From NCBI GenBank assembly GCA_963513935.1, contig OY740768.1, forward strand, positions 20,707,177-20,771,176: a stretch of DNA of 64,000 bases. The letters run 5' to 3'. Made by a program: the position numbers and the translations under genes. This document shows positions 53,064 through 62,689 of this stretch, in pieces. Position 1 is the stretch's first letter; each line of letters starts with the position of its first letter. The DNA is from Aphrophora alni (taxonomy: Eukaryota > Arthropoda > Insecta > Hemiptera > Aphrophoridae). A model generated the notes under the pieces. It worked only from the letters and a program-made list of their open reading frames with translations, was not told the origin of the DNA and made no database searches.

Positions 53064-53490
53064 AATAAAAAAAATTATAGATATGCCTATATATTTTTAT
53101 AAACATTTTGTATACATTTTGGTAAAAACATAATCAATTTATAAAATTTTAATTAGACAAAATTATTCTGATATATAAAATTAATGGAAACTTGTTTTTA
53201 TGGTCACACCAGATATACGATAACCTTTCTCTATTTATAGATAGGCCTATATAAATTTATAGACATTTTGCATACATCTTGAATATATTTTGGTAAAAAT
53301 AATCAATTTATAAAATGTTCGTTAGACAAAATTATTTGTATTAGTAAACACAATGTATTTTGCTACAAATTTGCTATAAAGGAAGACCAATTTCAAAATT
53401 AACCTCTATTTCTAGATAGCCTCAATATTTTTTGATGTCTGACAATAACATTCAGACAAACAATAATACTGATATTGTAGTTTGTATTCG

Positions 53491-54593
53491 CAATTTATAA
53501 TAAATAAATAAAACAAATAAATCTTCAAAATAAGAGATATATAATCCCAAATCAATATCCTCTAGACGGCTTTCATACGTCTAGAAGCCACTCACAAACT
53601 TAGGCTTCTTTCCAATCTAAAAACAATAACATGGAAGTATCTTTTGCCTATATCAAGTGCTACCAACTTGTAGAATGAAATCTCCTCTACAACATACTAT
53701 AAAGTTCGATTGCAAAAATCGATTCAGTAATCGATAATCTTATTTAGTAAACTGCACCGAATGCCAACTGAATTTGGTTCCGTTATTTTACTACTTTCGT
53801 CAAGTAGAAATATCTTTCGATCTATGTGACAGAGAACAGATTGTAAACTACTGTTATAATGAGAAAGATGGGATCTATAGAACAGTGTTTTGGTCGACCA
53901 GTTTGACAGAAAAATAGATTTGTGATCATATGTGAAATAGTGGCGTCGCTTTTACTAAAAGGCGCACGGTTCAAATCTTTGACGTTACATATTAAAAAAT
54001 ACGCAAATTTCAGAAATTTTTGGAATATTATTTATATCGTTTTGTGGTATTGTTTCTGCATGATTATATATCTACGGAACATTAGCTATCAAACACTATT
54101 TTTTTTATTGCGATAGGACGATCTTATGTGGGCGAAATGTTGAATTGCAAAAAAATGTGTTTTATAGGTGAAAAAGCCAACTAGTTCAGGAGTGTAAGTC
54201 GATTTCGGATAATTTCGGAATAGAACAAAAAAAAAAAGATTACTTAAAAAATATTAGAAACATATCCATTTTATTTGGAAGTTATTTTCTAAATATCAGT
54301 ATATATATTTGATTTTAATAAATATAATTAAAAATAACTTTCTTTGTCATAATATTAATTCTTGTTGTTTGGTCTATTGTTATTTTTATTGACTCTCTTT
54401 TGTTACATTTTATTCGTAATTCGTCACATCAATGTACTAAGAAAGCTTTTATATAGATATGAGGATTAATAATCTTTTGTTTAATCAGAGTTTTTCATTA
54501 GCCTATAACTGAAGAAAACTATTTCCATTATTATAACAGAAATCATTCAAAGTCTATTGGAACTAAACTAACGGTTAGTATATTAAGAAATTG
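53491..54593. other. Upstream region of the serine protease
   Basis: AT-rich. A perfect 8-base hairpin TCTAGACG/CGTCTAGA lies at 53,570-53,594. The 64-codon frame at 53,922 shows no motif. Regulatory sites for the protease would be expected here, but none is identifiable. Confidence 0.5.
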
Positions 54594-54650
54594 TATTTAA
54601 ATATATTATTAGTCAGTTTAAAAGTCTGACGTTGCTAAATAGTTTAAGAT
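54594..54650 (+). promoter_or_regulatory. Candidate core promoter and 5' UTR of the serine protease
   Basis: TCAGTT at 54613-54618 matches the arthropod initiator TCAGT and lies 38 bases before the ATG. AT-rich TATA-like strings (tattaag near 54581, tatttaaatata near 54594) lie upstream, but this is weak in such AT-rich DNA. It would give a short, intron-free 5' UTR of about 36 bases. The position is an inference. Confidence 0.3.
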
Positions 54651-54878
54651 ATGACTTTCTTCCCATACTTGTTTCTAACATTAGCATTGGCCATACATTG
54701 TACTAAGTCCAGTTCTATTTCTTCGTCCGATGAAGGAACAATAAGCAATAAATCATTTATTGGACTTTCTAAACACAGAACAAAGAGGTATTCACTGGAT
54801 TCTGAAGACCGAATAGTTGGAGGACAATATGTTAAGGACATTAGAAAGTATCCGTTCATGGTATTCGTGCATCGAATA
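54651..54878 (+). CDS. Trypsin-like serine protease, exon 1 (signal peptide, propeptide, activation site)
   Basis: This is the first coding exon of a secreted S1-family (chymotrypsin fold) protease of 193 visible residues over three exons. Residues 1 to about 19 (MTFFPYLFLTLALAIHCTK) form a signal peptide with a hydrophobic core. A Ser-rich pro-region follows, with a basic RTKR at residues 43-46. The zymogen activation site is R54|IVGGQ, so the mature enzyme should begin at Ile55 after a trypsin-like cut. 'KYPFMVFVHRI' fits the first strands of the fold, where most family members have 'YPWMVSL'. The exon ends at a consensus donor (gtaagt at 54879) after exactly 76 codons, phase 0. I chose this ATG because it directly precedes the signal peptide and follows a plausible initiator. 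Family membership is seen directly. A digestive, salivary, venom or haemolymph role cannot be decided. Confidence 0.88.
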
Positions 54879-56411
54879 GTAAGTCTATTTTATTTAATGA
54901 TATCTAGTAGTATAATATATAACCATCTTCATAAATAACAAAATATTTCTGTATTTAACTAATTTGTATAAACTAAGAAGAAAAAAATGAAAATAAATTT
55001 GAAAACACATTATTTATCACTTTGTAATAAACTTGTTTCAAATGTACAAATAAAAGAGTATTTATAAAAGGATTTAAACTATTTTCAATATTTATTTTCA
55101 TTTTTATACGAATTAGTTATTCATGTATAACCATGTACATCAATGGGGTCTGTCTGTCAGTTCGCGGGCGGGTCTGTCAATAATCTTTATCATAAGTATC
55201 TGTAAAACAAATAACTGTAACAAAAGCTTCATACAAATCAAAATATACATCTATCCATTCACTCAACAACTTTTATCCTTCACCCGGTAAAATTACGTGT
55301 GTCAGTGATCCGGCACTGCTATGAATTGGTTCCAACTGGATGCTAGAGTCATCAATAACTGACTTAATTGACAATTGTATATTGTGTAAATAACAGAAAT
55401 CAAAATCATTTAATTTAAAATTCATTATACATTCGGGTATAAACTATCTCGCCCTATATGAAGTCGAACTAATTATAATTAAAAAACATAAGCAATTTCT
55501 ATTGTTATGTATATTACTTTTTTAAATTTTCCTTTTTGTTTTTCAAACAAACATACACAATAGAACAAATCGTAAACGATCACACAAACGTTAATGGTAA
55601 ACATGTCTGTCTGTCACAGTATTAAAAATAAAAAAAATTATTCCAAGTTTTCTCATTTTTTCCTGCATAGCAGCCCTATTGGAAAACTACATTCTCCAGA
55701 GTAATTTCTAACGACGTTGTTGAATTATAATCACTTATTATTTAAAATCCTCTAAAGCTATTTAAATAATTCTTTCAATTCTAAACAACATAATTATTAT
55801 GTACTAACTTTGAAAATGATAAAATATTTGTTGAATGTATCAATTTTGAAAAATTGACTATCTAACGTGACGGAGTATCATTGTAGGAAAGAAAATCACG
55901 GAAGGTAAAATAGTAAGAAAATGCTTACAATATGTCGAATATCGGGAAATACTTAACCAATTTTAACATAAATAAAATAAAACCTAACCAAATCGTTTCT
56001 AGAACCAACATAGGATAAAAAAAAAAAAACAGCATGAAAGTTGGACCAACAGTTATTGAGTTATAAGCTTACAGACAGACAGACAGATAATTAGACAGTC
56101 AGTCAGATAAACGGAGAGACAATGTTATGTTGTTTTAATTTTATAGTGAAACAATATTTCTTATTATTATATAGAACAATAATTAATAAAATTAGTTGAA
56201 AGAATCAAACTTTAAGATCCTGATGGAACTGTTTTCATGGTGATAATAAACAGTAAATAAATTTACTATTGGTATTTATTCATTTTATAACTATATAAAA
56301 TACTGATAATTATTATAACTGTAATAACAGAAATTGACTTTAGTTATAATTTTTTATTGTTTAAGTTATATGATTTTATTTAGATTTAATTTCATATTTT
56401 GTACCACACAG
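54879..56411 (+). other. Intron 1 of the serine protease, with a probable inserted repeat
   Basis: This is a GT-AG intron of 1,533 bases, phase 0. Between about 55,145 and 56,105 it contains a stretch bounded by ctgtctgtcagttcgcg at 55149 and a GACA tract (acagacagacagacag) at 56071. The phrase 'gcatgaaagttggaccaacagttattgagttataagcttacagacag' before the tract resembles 3' ends of common insect interspersed repeats. No coding potential is seen. Confidence 0.65.
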
Positions 56412-56665
56412 ACATCTGACGAGATTGGAATGTGTACAGGCACCTTAATAAGAAAAACGCATGTACTAACTGCAGGACATTGTGTAAGGGATTATCACTG
56501 TAGTACTCTTAAAGACGACGATGAGTGTTTCAATTGTACAATATATAAAAAAGAAGAATTTACGTTATATTTTGGAAATATTGTGCCCGCTAATTCTAGA
56601 ATGTCAAGAAAGTTAAAACATATTCACGTTCATCCAGAATACAAAAGTGAAGATCGTTCACACAA
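56412..56665 (+). CDS. Trypsin-like serine protease, exon 2 (catalytic His)
   Basis: This exon begins after the acceptor ...accacacag and joins exon 1 in phase 0. It encodes residues 77-160 plus two bases of codon 161. 'CTGTLIRKTHVLTAGHC' (residues 84-100) is the S1 His motif: His99 is the catalytic His, and Cys84/Cys100 match the conserved disulfide around it. TAGHC replaces the commoner TAAHC. An unusual acidic, Cys-rich insertion follows, with Cys106, Cys115 and Cys118, the run DDDE, and a possible N-glycosylation sequon N117-C-T. 'HPEY' near residues 154-157 matches the strand before the catalytic Asp. The donor is gtaagt at 56666, and the split codon AA|A fits exon 3. Reading upstream of 56412 stays open but is intronic, as the acceptor and phase show. 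Confidence 0.88.
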
Positions 56666-56899
56666 GTAAGTATCATATAAATTCATCATAGTATATAAAC
56701 TAATAGTAATTATTAGACTGTTTAAATAATTTTATTCAATCACAACAGGACTACTTGAGGGATCCTGTTTAATATAAAAAGCTTATTTTAGTAAAAAACC
56801 ATGAATAAACTTCAGTGAATAAATTATGACTGTTGATATATATTTGCAATTCAAAAATCGGGAGTTAGTTGCAATTTTTAAATTGCAAACCTTTAAAAA

Positions 56900-57345
56900 C
56901 AATTTTTGGGTAGTGGTTTTAAGGCGATAAACCATTGTAGTCAATATTACCTCTAACCAAGCTTCGGGAAAACATTGCTCCTTGTATCTACGATTGAATA
57001 TTTTAAGGAGAGTCAGCTTCCCCGAAGTTGGGATGTGATTTATCATAGAATAAACTATGTTGTCAGAGCCGGAGCGGAACCGCGTCCCGACAACGTGAAT
57101 GACTCTAATTCCTGTAAAGGACATTGGGTATTTAAAGGCGATTCTGCAGAAAGACCTACAATGAATTGTAATTCTTCGTGATATATTTTATACAAACTAA
57201 AAACGTAACTGTGATAAGCAGTTGAAGAAATATTAACAAGTGATGAGCCCATAGCATAAGCAATGTCATATTTGTTTGCAGCTAAAACTCCATCTCGCTG
57301 CTTATGTCCTAATAAGGGAGCAGAAGGTGGATGACATCAGACAGG
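56900..57345 (-). pseudogene. Jockey-like non-LTR retrotransposon reverse transcriptase fragment
   Basis: Two overlapping minus-strand frames carry the N-terminal part of a non-LTR reverse transcriptase. One frame (about 57,300-57,060) has 'NISSTAYHSYVFSLYK' and then 'LNTQCPLQELESF', which match the pre-RT region and the start of the RT of Jockey/X-type elements (usual form 'PFTxxELxxAL'). The other frame (about 57,090-56,935) has 'DNIVYSMINHIP' followed by 'LTLLKIFNRRY' and 'CFPEAW', matching the RT0/RT1 helix region. A frameshift falls near the expected 'GPD' turn, and the catalytic palm is absent. It is a dead 5'-truncated or internally deleted copy. Assignment to Jockey rather than a sister clade is from memory of family motifs. 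Confidence 0.6.
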
Positions 57346-57429
57346 AGGTAAATTTATTGCATAATTAATTGTGGTACCAAGTCATTATTAATATTATCCA
57401 CTTTTAAAGTCCGTCTTGTGACTTCTTGT

Positions 57430-57950
57430 CGTATCTTTCTTGACGACATGTTTCGAAGGCGTAACTCCATCTTCTAGTCGTATTCACTCATAAGAGATTG
57501 TTGTACAACAAGTACAACTTACACATAAACAAAGCACTAACACTAACACATAAAATTAATAACTGATGGGCATCTTAACGTGATCAGTGTAGTAATTACG
57601 TTATTATGCTTGGATGCCTACAGATGGTTATCTCTGTTTATCTCTTTCAAATGATTGATAGCTGTACCTTATAAATGGTGGGAGTTTCGTATAAATGGGG
57701 TTTGTCATTTAAGATGTCGTTTGAAATGCTTTATATATTTCATATTTTTCACTAGCATTCATTAGCCTTCCCTTTGTACAAATGTGTTATGGCTTCAATA
57801 GTTGAGTGGAAGTCGCCCTTGCTATGGTTATATTCGGCGAGGTGTCATGCGTATTTGGATTTGGCGATGATGGTCCTAAGTATTGGGAAGATGTTCCTAG
57901 TACCGTTCGCTGCATACCCTTAATGTTTGACCTATGTAGTATTAATTGTA
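57430..57950 (-). pseudogene. Penelope-like element C-terminal (GIY-YIG region) remnant
   Basis: On the minus strand between about 57,890 and 57,700 the frame reads 'SKYA', a stop, 'HLAEYNHSKGDFHSTIEAI', 'THLYKGK', and after stops 'KYEIYKAF'-like residues. The order (S-K-Y/F-A..HL...H, then I...I, then K-G...N..E..EIYK) is the C-terminal signature of Penelope-like retroelements downstream of their GIY-YIG nuclease. Several stops make it non-functional. A short tail follows toward 57,430, including sequence of the 'gaaacatgtcgtcaag' kind often found at these element ends. A second copy of the same domain lies near 40.6 kb. The reverse transcriptase part is missing. Confidence 0.5.
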
Positions 57951-59139
57951 TTTTGGGCAATTAATTTTGTAAACACCGGCTAACTATTATAATGATATGC
58001 TCTTGAACATATTTTATAGAATGTTCGGTAAAATGTTTTTTTTTATATATATTCAGATGAAATATATGTGTTATCGGGGATGGTTTCGGTTTCAGTACAT
58101 TTTCTATTTTTTTCTATTACTATGGCTAAGAATTTATTTATCAATAATTTAAAAAAAATTTAAGCTTCACAGGAGCGTTATCACTACAGTAAAGTGTCAG
58201 TTAATACGGACCACTCAAATTTAGCGGCAATACTAGGGTTAAATCGACAGTTGTCTAACTACTTGTAGTAGCTGCGAAATGAGTTGGTAATCCGTCATTG
58301 AGCAAAATAATATCCAAATTGGATAGAATCCTGTAAATGCGGTTCCTCTAAAGGTGCACGTGTTTGATCCCCAAGTATTGGTTCACAGACATACCACAGA
58401 TGGAGTTGTGGGGAAGTATTTACTACTCCCGTAACTCTGTCTGTAGTGACATAGTCATTTTCGTAAAACTGAAAACCTCACAATAAAGGAATGGAGTTGA
58501 TGGAGATGAGTCTCTTGTAAGATAATGACTAAAGGGGACGAATCACGTATAAGAACTATATGATCTTCAATGTGACTTCACCGCATTTTGATGTTCCATT
58601 GTAACTATTTAATTTTATATTTCTTGTCATATATAAACAAGTAATATAAAAAGGATAAATACTAACGAATTCAATAACAATTCAAATGGATTTGGGCTTT
58701 TATAGTAATTCCTACCACCTGCCATATGGTCCGATGGTTTAATTTTAGAATTAGTATTTGAAGTCTTACTGTCATGCTCCACAAGTAGAACGTCAAGAGT
58801 TGAAGGCTTCGGAGACCCCTGTCGTTATTTTAGGAAGGGTTTAGAAGAACCCGCCCTCCTTTACTTTTAATTTATAGAGGCTTGTATATTACACCCAGTG
58901 GTCTAATGGGCTTGGATATAGTATTATTTATGTGGAGCCTTATCAAAAGACCAATTTTGTAAACAGATACTGATTAAGATTGTTGTTTAATTAGATGTCA
59001 CAGATTTAGCTTTTGACGCAATAGTAGTTAGGTTTATCGATGTAGCAGGAAGGCCTACTATTAAACTTGATGGGACATTAAGAGATAAAATGAACTGCAT
59101 TGTAATTCAATTAGGTGTTTTATTTGATCTTTAAGTATA
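57951..59139. other. Intron 2 segment, slightly GC-richer, unassigned
   Basis: Composition suggests old transposon sequence (for example 58,310-58,520 and 58,690-58,870), possibly the body of the Jockey-like or Penelope-like element. No reading frame survives well enough to identify. Confidence 0.35.
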
Positions 59140-59350
59140 CGAACTATTGCACCTAGTTCCTTATTTTTCCTAGTTCCTGTAGCATTTGATCCCAAATTAC
59201 CCATACTTTGAGGTGGAGCAGTTCTTTGTTTGTAACTTTCCTAGCTTCATGTAAGGAAAAATTCTCTTTAGCCTTTATTTCTAAATTTTCCTTCTCAACT
59301 TATATATTTCTTGCATTTCGGTGAACGTGCAGTATAGTCGCTGTCAAATT
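59140..59350 (-). pseudogene. Possible non-LTR retrotransposon ORF1 (Gag-like) C-terminal remnant
   Basis: A minus-strand reading shows 'NFSLHEARKVTNKELLHLK' after a Lys/Glu-rich stretch. This recalls the segment just after the zinc knuckles of Jockey-type Gag-like proteins ('xxISFxEARKxx'). No intact CCHC knuckle is visible and there are stops. It lies upstream, in minus orientation, of the Jockey-like RT fragment at 57 kb, at a distance compatible with one element interrupted by the Penelope-like piece. The similarity is short and could be chance. Confidence 0.22.
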
Positions 59351-59704
59351 TGCCCAAAATATGAGGTTTTTTTTATTTTTATCACGACTCATAAAAAAAC
59401 TGAACTAGGTTTAAACATTTTAATAGGTCATTAAAAAATGGTAATATTGAACAGTTTGAAAAAGTCTTAAAAAACTCAATTTCTTGAATAAATTTGAAAA
59501 TTTACCCTCTTCAAGTCCTTTAAAAATATGTAATATAATGTTTTTTTTTAAATAATAACTCTTAAAAAATAAACATGCTTAATAGTGGGACAATTTAGTT
59601 GATTGAAAAGGTGAGTACTATTGAAATCTTGAGTTAATGTAAGTTTACCTTGTTTACTTGATTTCAATAGGAAGAGCTTTAACGTTGTAAAATACAACTA
59701 AATC

Positions 59705-59787
59705 CTGTAGGAACACTGTTGAATGGTTTATACAATACTGTAGGAAACTGTTGAATGGTTTATACAATACTGTAGGGACACTGTTGA
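59705..59787 (+). repeat. Short tandem repeat, about 34-bp unit, 2.4 copies
   Basis: The unit 'actgttgaatggtttataca' + 'atactgtagga' is repeated, with a final partial copy 'gtagggacactgttgaa'. It lies in intron 2 of the protease. Confidence 0.85.
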
Positions 59788-59899
59788 AATTTATTATAAA
59801 GAATCTTAACAGTAATGAAGCTAAAGTAAGCGGTGAAACCTTGTCAAATTATCTCATGATTAAATAATTTCTCTATAGTAGAAGGCACAAAACAATCTT

Positions 59900-59978
59900 G
59901 AGATATCATGGGGCGTGACTGGTATCAAGGAATTTCTAATACATATCTTCTGAAGATATCAAGGGGGGGGCGTGATTT
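59900..59978 (+). repeat. Partial direct duplication with G run
   Basis: 'agatatcatggggcgtga' at about 59,902 and 'agatatcaaggggggggcgtga' at about 59,953 are related copies 51 bases apart. The second has an expanded G8 run. Confidence 0.6.
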
Positions 59979-60639
59979 TATATAATCATATAATCCGTGA
60001 TTTCTGTTCTAGCGATATATTTTAAACATTAGATAATTCGACGAAGTTTCTCCGCTTAGAGTAGTTTCACTACTTTTAAGATTTTCGTATACAGTTGACA
60101 CTGTGTCCTTCACTTTTACAACTTCAGAGCCCTTCCTATTTACTGTTACGTTTTCCAATCTAATAAACATGGTAAATATACATTATTTACAAGTAACGAT
60201 AATATTTCATATGACTATTCCAAACAATGTTTACAACTACATTGCATGTTTAATGTTTACAACTATTAGGCATGTTAAACGTATAGCCTTTGAACAAAGT
60301 AAAATTTAGTTTTATCACTTTGTTGTTATTGGCCTAATGTTTTAACTATGCAGACGACTTCTCTATCTGAAATTCTCCTCTCTAATATTTTATATTCTTT
60401 TACAGACTTCTCTAGTATTAAGTTAAATTTGTGGCCAAAGTATAGGTTTTAAAGAACATTTTTAATGGAATTTATTTTCTAGATCAATGTTTTGTAATCA
60501 TATAAGAAATTTAAATTTCAAGTATAAAACATTACTAATGCCTTGTGAGTATGTTATATTTAAATTTCGATATTCAAAATTTAATAATCGTTTTAAAGTA
60601 TTTTTAAATAAGTAATATTTATTAAACACATTATATTAC

Positions 60640-61171
60640 ATGTCTTTTAAAGTATTTGAACAGTGTGTAATTAATTCTAGACTTTGGGTTGTTGTATTAA
60701 CACTTTTCAAAATCTTCTATGTTAGCATTTTTATGAAAAAAATGCATTACTTTTACACAGATAAACCAAATAATAATAACGGATCTAACCACAATAAAAG
60801 CATTTGCCATATAATGAAACCATGTACCAAACAAGCAATTAAAATACAAATACGTAATGTAGTCAATGCAGAGAGAATATTATCCTATAGACAACAAGAC
60901 AGAATAGAAATACATCAGTGTATCGTAAAAAATAAAAAAATGCAAGAGTTTCTGCCCAGTAATCAATAATACAATGGTATATAGACGCTTAATAGACGAA
61001 GCAATGGACATAGAACCACTAGGCAATTTCAAAATTTGTAAGGCAAACATTAATCAAACGATCTCTACAAATCTCAATATGTTAAATCATAAAAATATTA
61101 ACTTATACCTAACAAAAATTACCGTAGATCACATGCACAGTGAAACAAGAAATACTAATATTGATTTCTGA
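60640..61171 (+). other. Two consecutive open frames upstream of the Gypsy-like pol, unassigned
   Basis: Open frames of 109 codons (60,640-60,969) and 65 codons (60,974-61,171) lie directly before the recognisable pol. Their composition is rich in Asn, Lys and Ile. The end of the second ('LTKITVDHMHSETRNTN') resembles the 'HLNxEE' stretch before Gypsy RT, so at least its last third probably belongs to the element. The first frame shows no protease or zinc-knuckle motif I can name. It may be decayed gag/protease sequence or intron. Confidence 0.3.
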
Positions 61172-61208
61172 ATATTCCGTCAAATTGCACTAGAAAAATA
61201 ATAATCTG

Positions 61209-61515
61209 ACGTTTACTAATCAAATCAAACACGTGATTAGAACAACGGACGAAATTCCATTCTACACAAAACACTATAGATATCCAGATATTTATTGTTA
61301 AGAAGTCAGTAAAGAAACTCAAGAGTGTCTAAATCAAAATATCATCCAACCCTCACATTCCCCATTGAATTCGCCCGTATGGATCGTTTCAAAGAATGCA
61401 GACGCATCAAATAGGTGAAAGTTTAGGCTAGTAATCGATATTAGATGACTAAACGAAAATACTATTGATGACCAATTTCCACTTCCCAACATAACCGAGA
61501 TATTAGATAAATTAG
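61209..61515 (+). pseudogene. Gypsy-like pol: pre-RT linker and reverse transcriptase N-terminal part
   Basis: The translation contains 'LTFTNQIKHVIRTTDEIPFY', matching the linker just before Gypsy reverse transcriptases. After it come 'NIIQPSHSPLNSPVWIVSKN', the fingers motif, and 'FRLVIDIR', the RT motif A region, then 'DDQFPLPNITEIL'. In-frame stops sit after 'ADASNR' (near 61,411) and after 'VIDIR' (near 61,446). The frame is otherwise maintained until about 61,525, where similarity ends abruptly at the AT-rich interruption. Confidence 0.75.
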
Positions 61516-61663
61516 ATAAATTATAAACATTTCATATTTGATAAATTGTGCTTTTGTTTTTTTTTTAAATTTACTTAGTAATTATTTGTATGGCGGAAGG
61601 GGGTCTGATTTTTTTTTTAATTTTATATAAATTTTCTTTTGGGGCGTATAAACAATATAAATT

Positions 61664-61666
<3 letters not shown>

Positions 61667-61730
<64 letters not shown>
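61667..61730. repeat. (AT)n microsatellite, once interrupted
   Basis: TA tract with a single 'taaat' break, inside the piece that splits the Gypsy-like RT. Confidence 0.95.
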
Positions 61731-61765
61731 GTTTCAATTGTTAGCTTGTAAATTGTTCTATTTAT

Positions 61766-62008
61766 CTATGTTACATGTCTTTTATGTGAATGGTTAACTT
61801 GATTTTTTTTGTCAAAGGATTGAATAAATTGTAGCACAATTGAAAATCTACTTTTCTCTTTGAAACAAGTTGCCATATCTGGTTCCAGAGCTAATCTTTT
61901 AAGGACCTCTTCCTTAAATTCTTTTCTTAAAATAAAAATGGTAACAGCTTCTTCCAATAACTTTCCTTCATGAACAAAGTATATTTCATGATACTCTACA
62001 TCATCTAG
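61766..62008 (-). CDS. Unassigned 80-codon open frame inside the interrupted Gypsy relic
   Basis: This minus-strand frame is open from just after a TGA at 62,009-62,011 to a stop at 61,766. It has no ATG near its beginning. The product is protein-like rather than low complexity: 'LDDVEYHEIYFVHEGKLLEE', then 'AVTIFILRKEFKEEVLKRLA' and 'LEPDMATCFKEKSRFSIV', with alternating charged and hydrophobic residues predicting helices. I do not recognise it. It sits in the 0.77-kb piece that splits the Gypsy RT, so it may come from a second inserted element on the opposite strand, possibly a Gag fragment. That is a guess, and chance is also possible. Confidence 0.25.
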   Translation of the reverse strand, partial: LDDVEYHEIYFVHEGKLLEEAVTIFILRKEFKEEVLKRLALEPDMATCFKEKSRFSIVLQFIQSFDKKNQVNHSHKRHVT

Positions 62009-62282
62009 TCAGAGGTTTTTAATATATTTGGATACATATTATTGCACTAGCTTGATCTAGTGAGTACAAAGGACTGTACACTTCAATATAATTCTAGAGA
62101 AACGCAAATGATATAACAACGAACTATTGAAAAGCTTTTCTGTCTGAAGAAATTTTGTACTTGCATATTTTGGATTCAAGTTACTGCTAATCTCTAACTT
62201 GAGTTATATTAACACCAATAACACTAGTAATCAATTATTTATTAATTATTTGTTTAAATTTTCATAATTAATATAGGGAGAT

Positions 62283-62660
62283 CCCAATATTTGACCACCC
62301 TTAAGTTAGCCTCCTGACTCAATCAAGTAAAAATGCATCCAGATAGCATTGATAATTCAGCCTTCTCAACAGAAACGTGCCATTATGAGTTTCTAAGAAA
62401 GCCTTTTACTAAGAAACAGCCCACACACGATCCAAAGAATACATAATAACATATTACGTGGAATACAGAATGAGATTTGCCTGGTTTATCTTGACGATAT
62501 TATCATCTACTCAACCAGTTTACAAGAGCACGTACTTAGGTTAAAAGATGTTTTAGATAGATTAAGAAAAAGCCACCTTGAAAATCCAATTATATAAGTT
62601 AGACATTTTAAGGATAGAAGTTGCTTATTTGGGCTATGTACAAATTAAAACTATTCCAGA
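62283..62660 (+). pseudogene. Gypsy-like pol: reverse transcriptase palm with YLDD motif
   Basis: Similarity resumes with 'YFTTLKLAS' (the motif A region, where family members read YFTTLDLASG, so the first catalytic Asp is replaced by Lys), then 'MHPDSIDNSAFSTETCHYEF' and 'LRKPF'. A frameshift follows, and the next frame gives 'NEICLVYLDDIIIYS' with the catalytic YLDD at 62,487-62,498. The segment ends with 'RLKDVLDRLRKSHL' and the degraded thumb. Loss of one catalytic Asp plus stops makes it inactive. Confidence 0.75.
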
Positions 62661-62689
62661 AAATATAAAACAGTAAAGAACTACCTAAT

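Larger units (their letters stand above)
52080..53490 (+). repeat. Degenerate tandem array, A-rich, period roughly 350-380 bases
   Basis: Recurring blocks are 'acatagaattta(c/t)' at 52,167, 52,551 and 52,902, and 'tcaattt(a)taaaattttxxttagac' ending near 52,781, 53,157 and 53,323. The last two sit in a clearer duplicate: 'agat(a)xgcctatata' ... 'attttggtaaaaa' ... 'agacaaaattatt' at 53,080-53,170 and 53,240-53,335. It holds long A and T runs and an internal (AT)n tract. It is extremely poor in G and C. Confidence 0.5.

Noticed and set aside
56334..56411. Reading of protease exon 2 extended upstream to a start codon at 56,334
   Set aside because: The acceptor cag at 56,409-56,411 and the phase match to exon 1 show that the upstream part is intron.
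56975..57181. Plus-strand 68-codon frame in intron 2
   Set aside because: Antisense shadow of the Jockey-like reverse transcriptase fragment.
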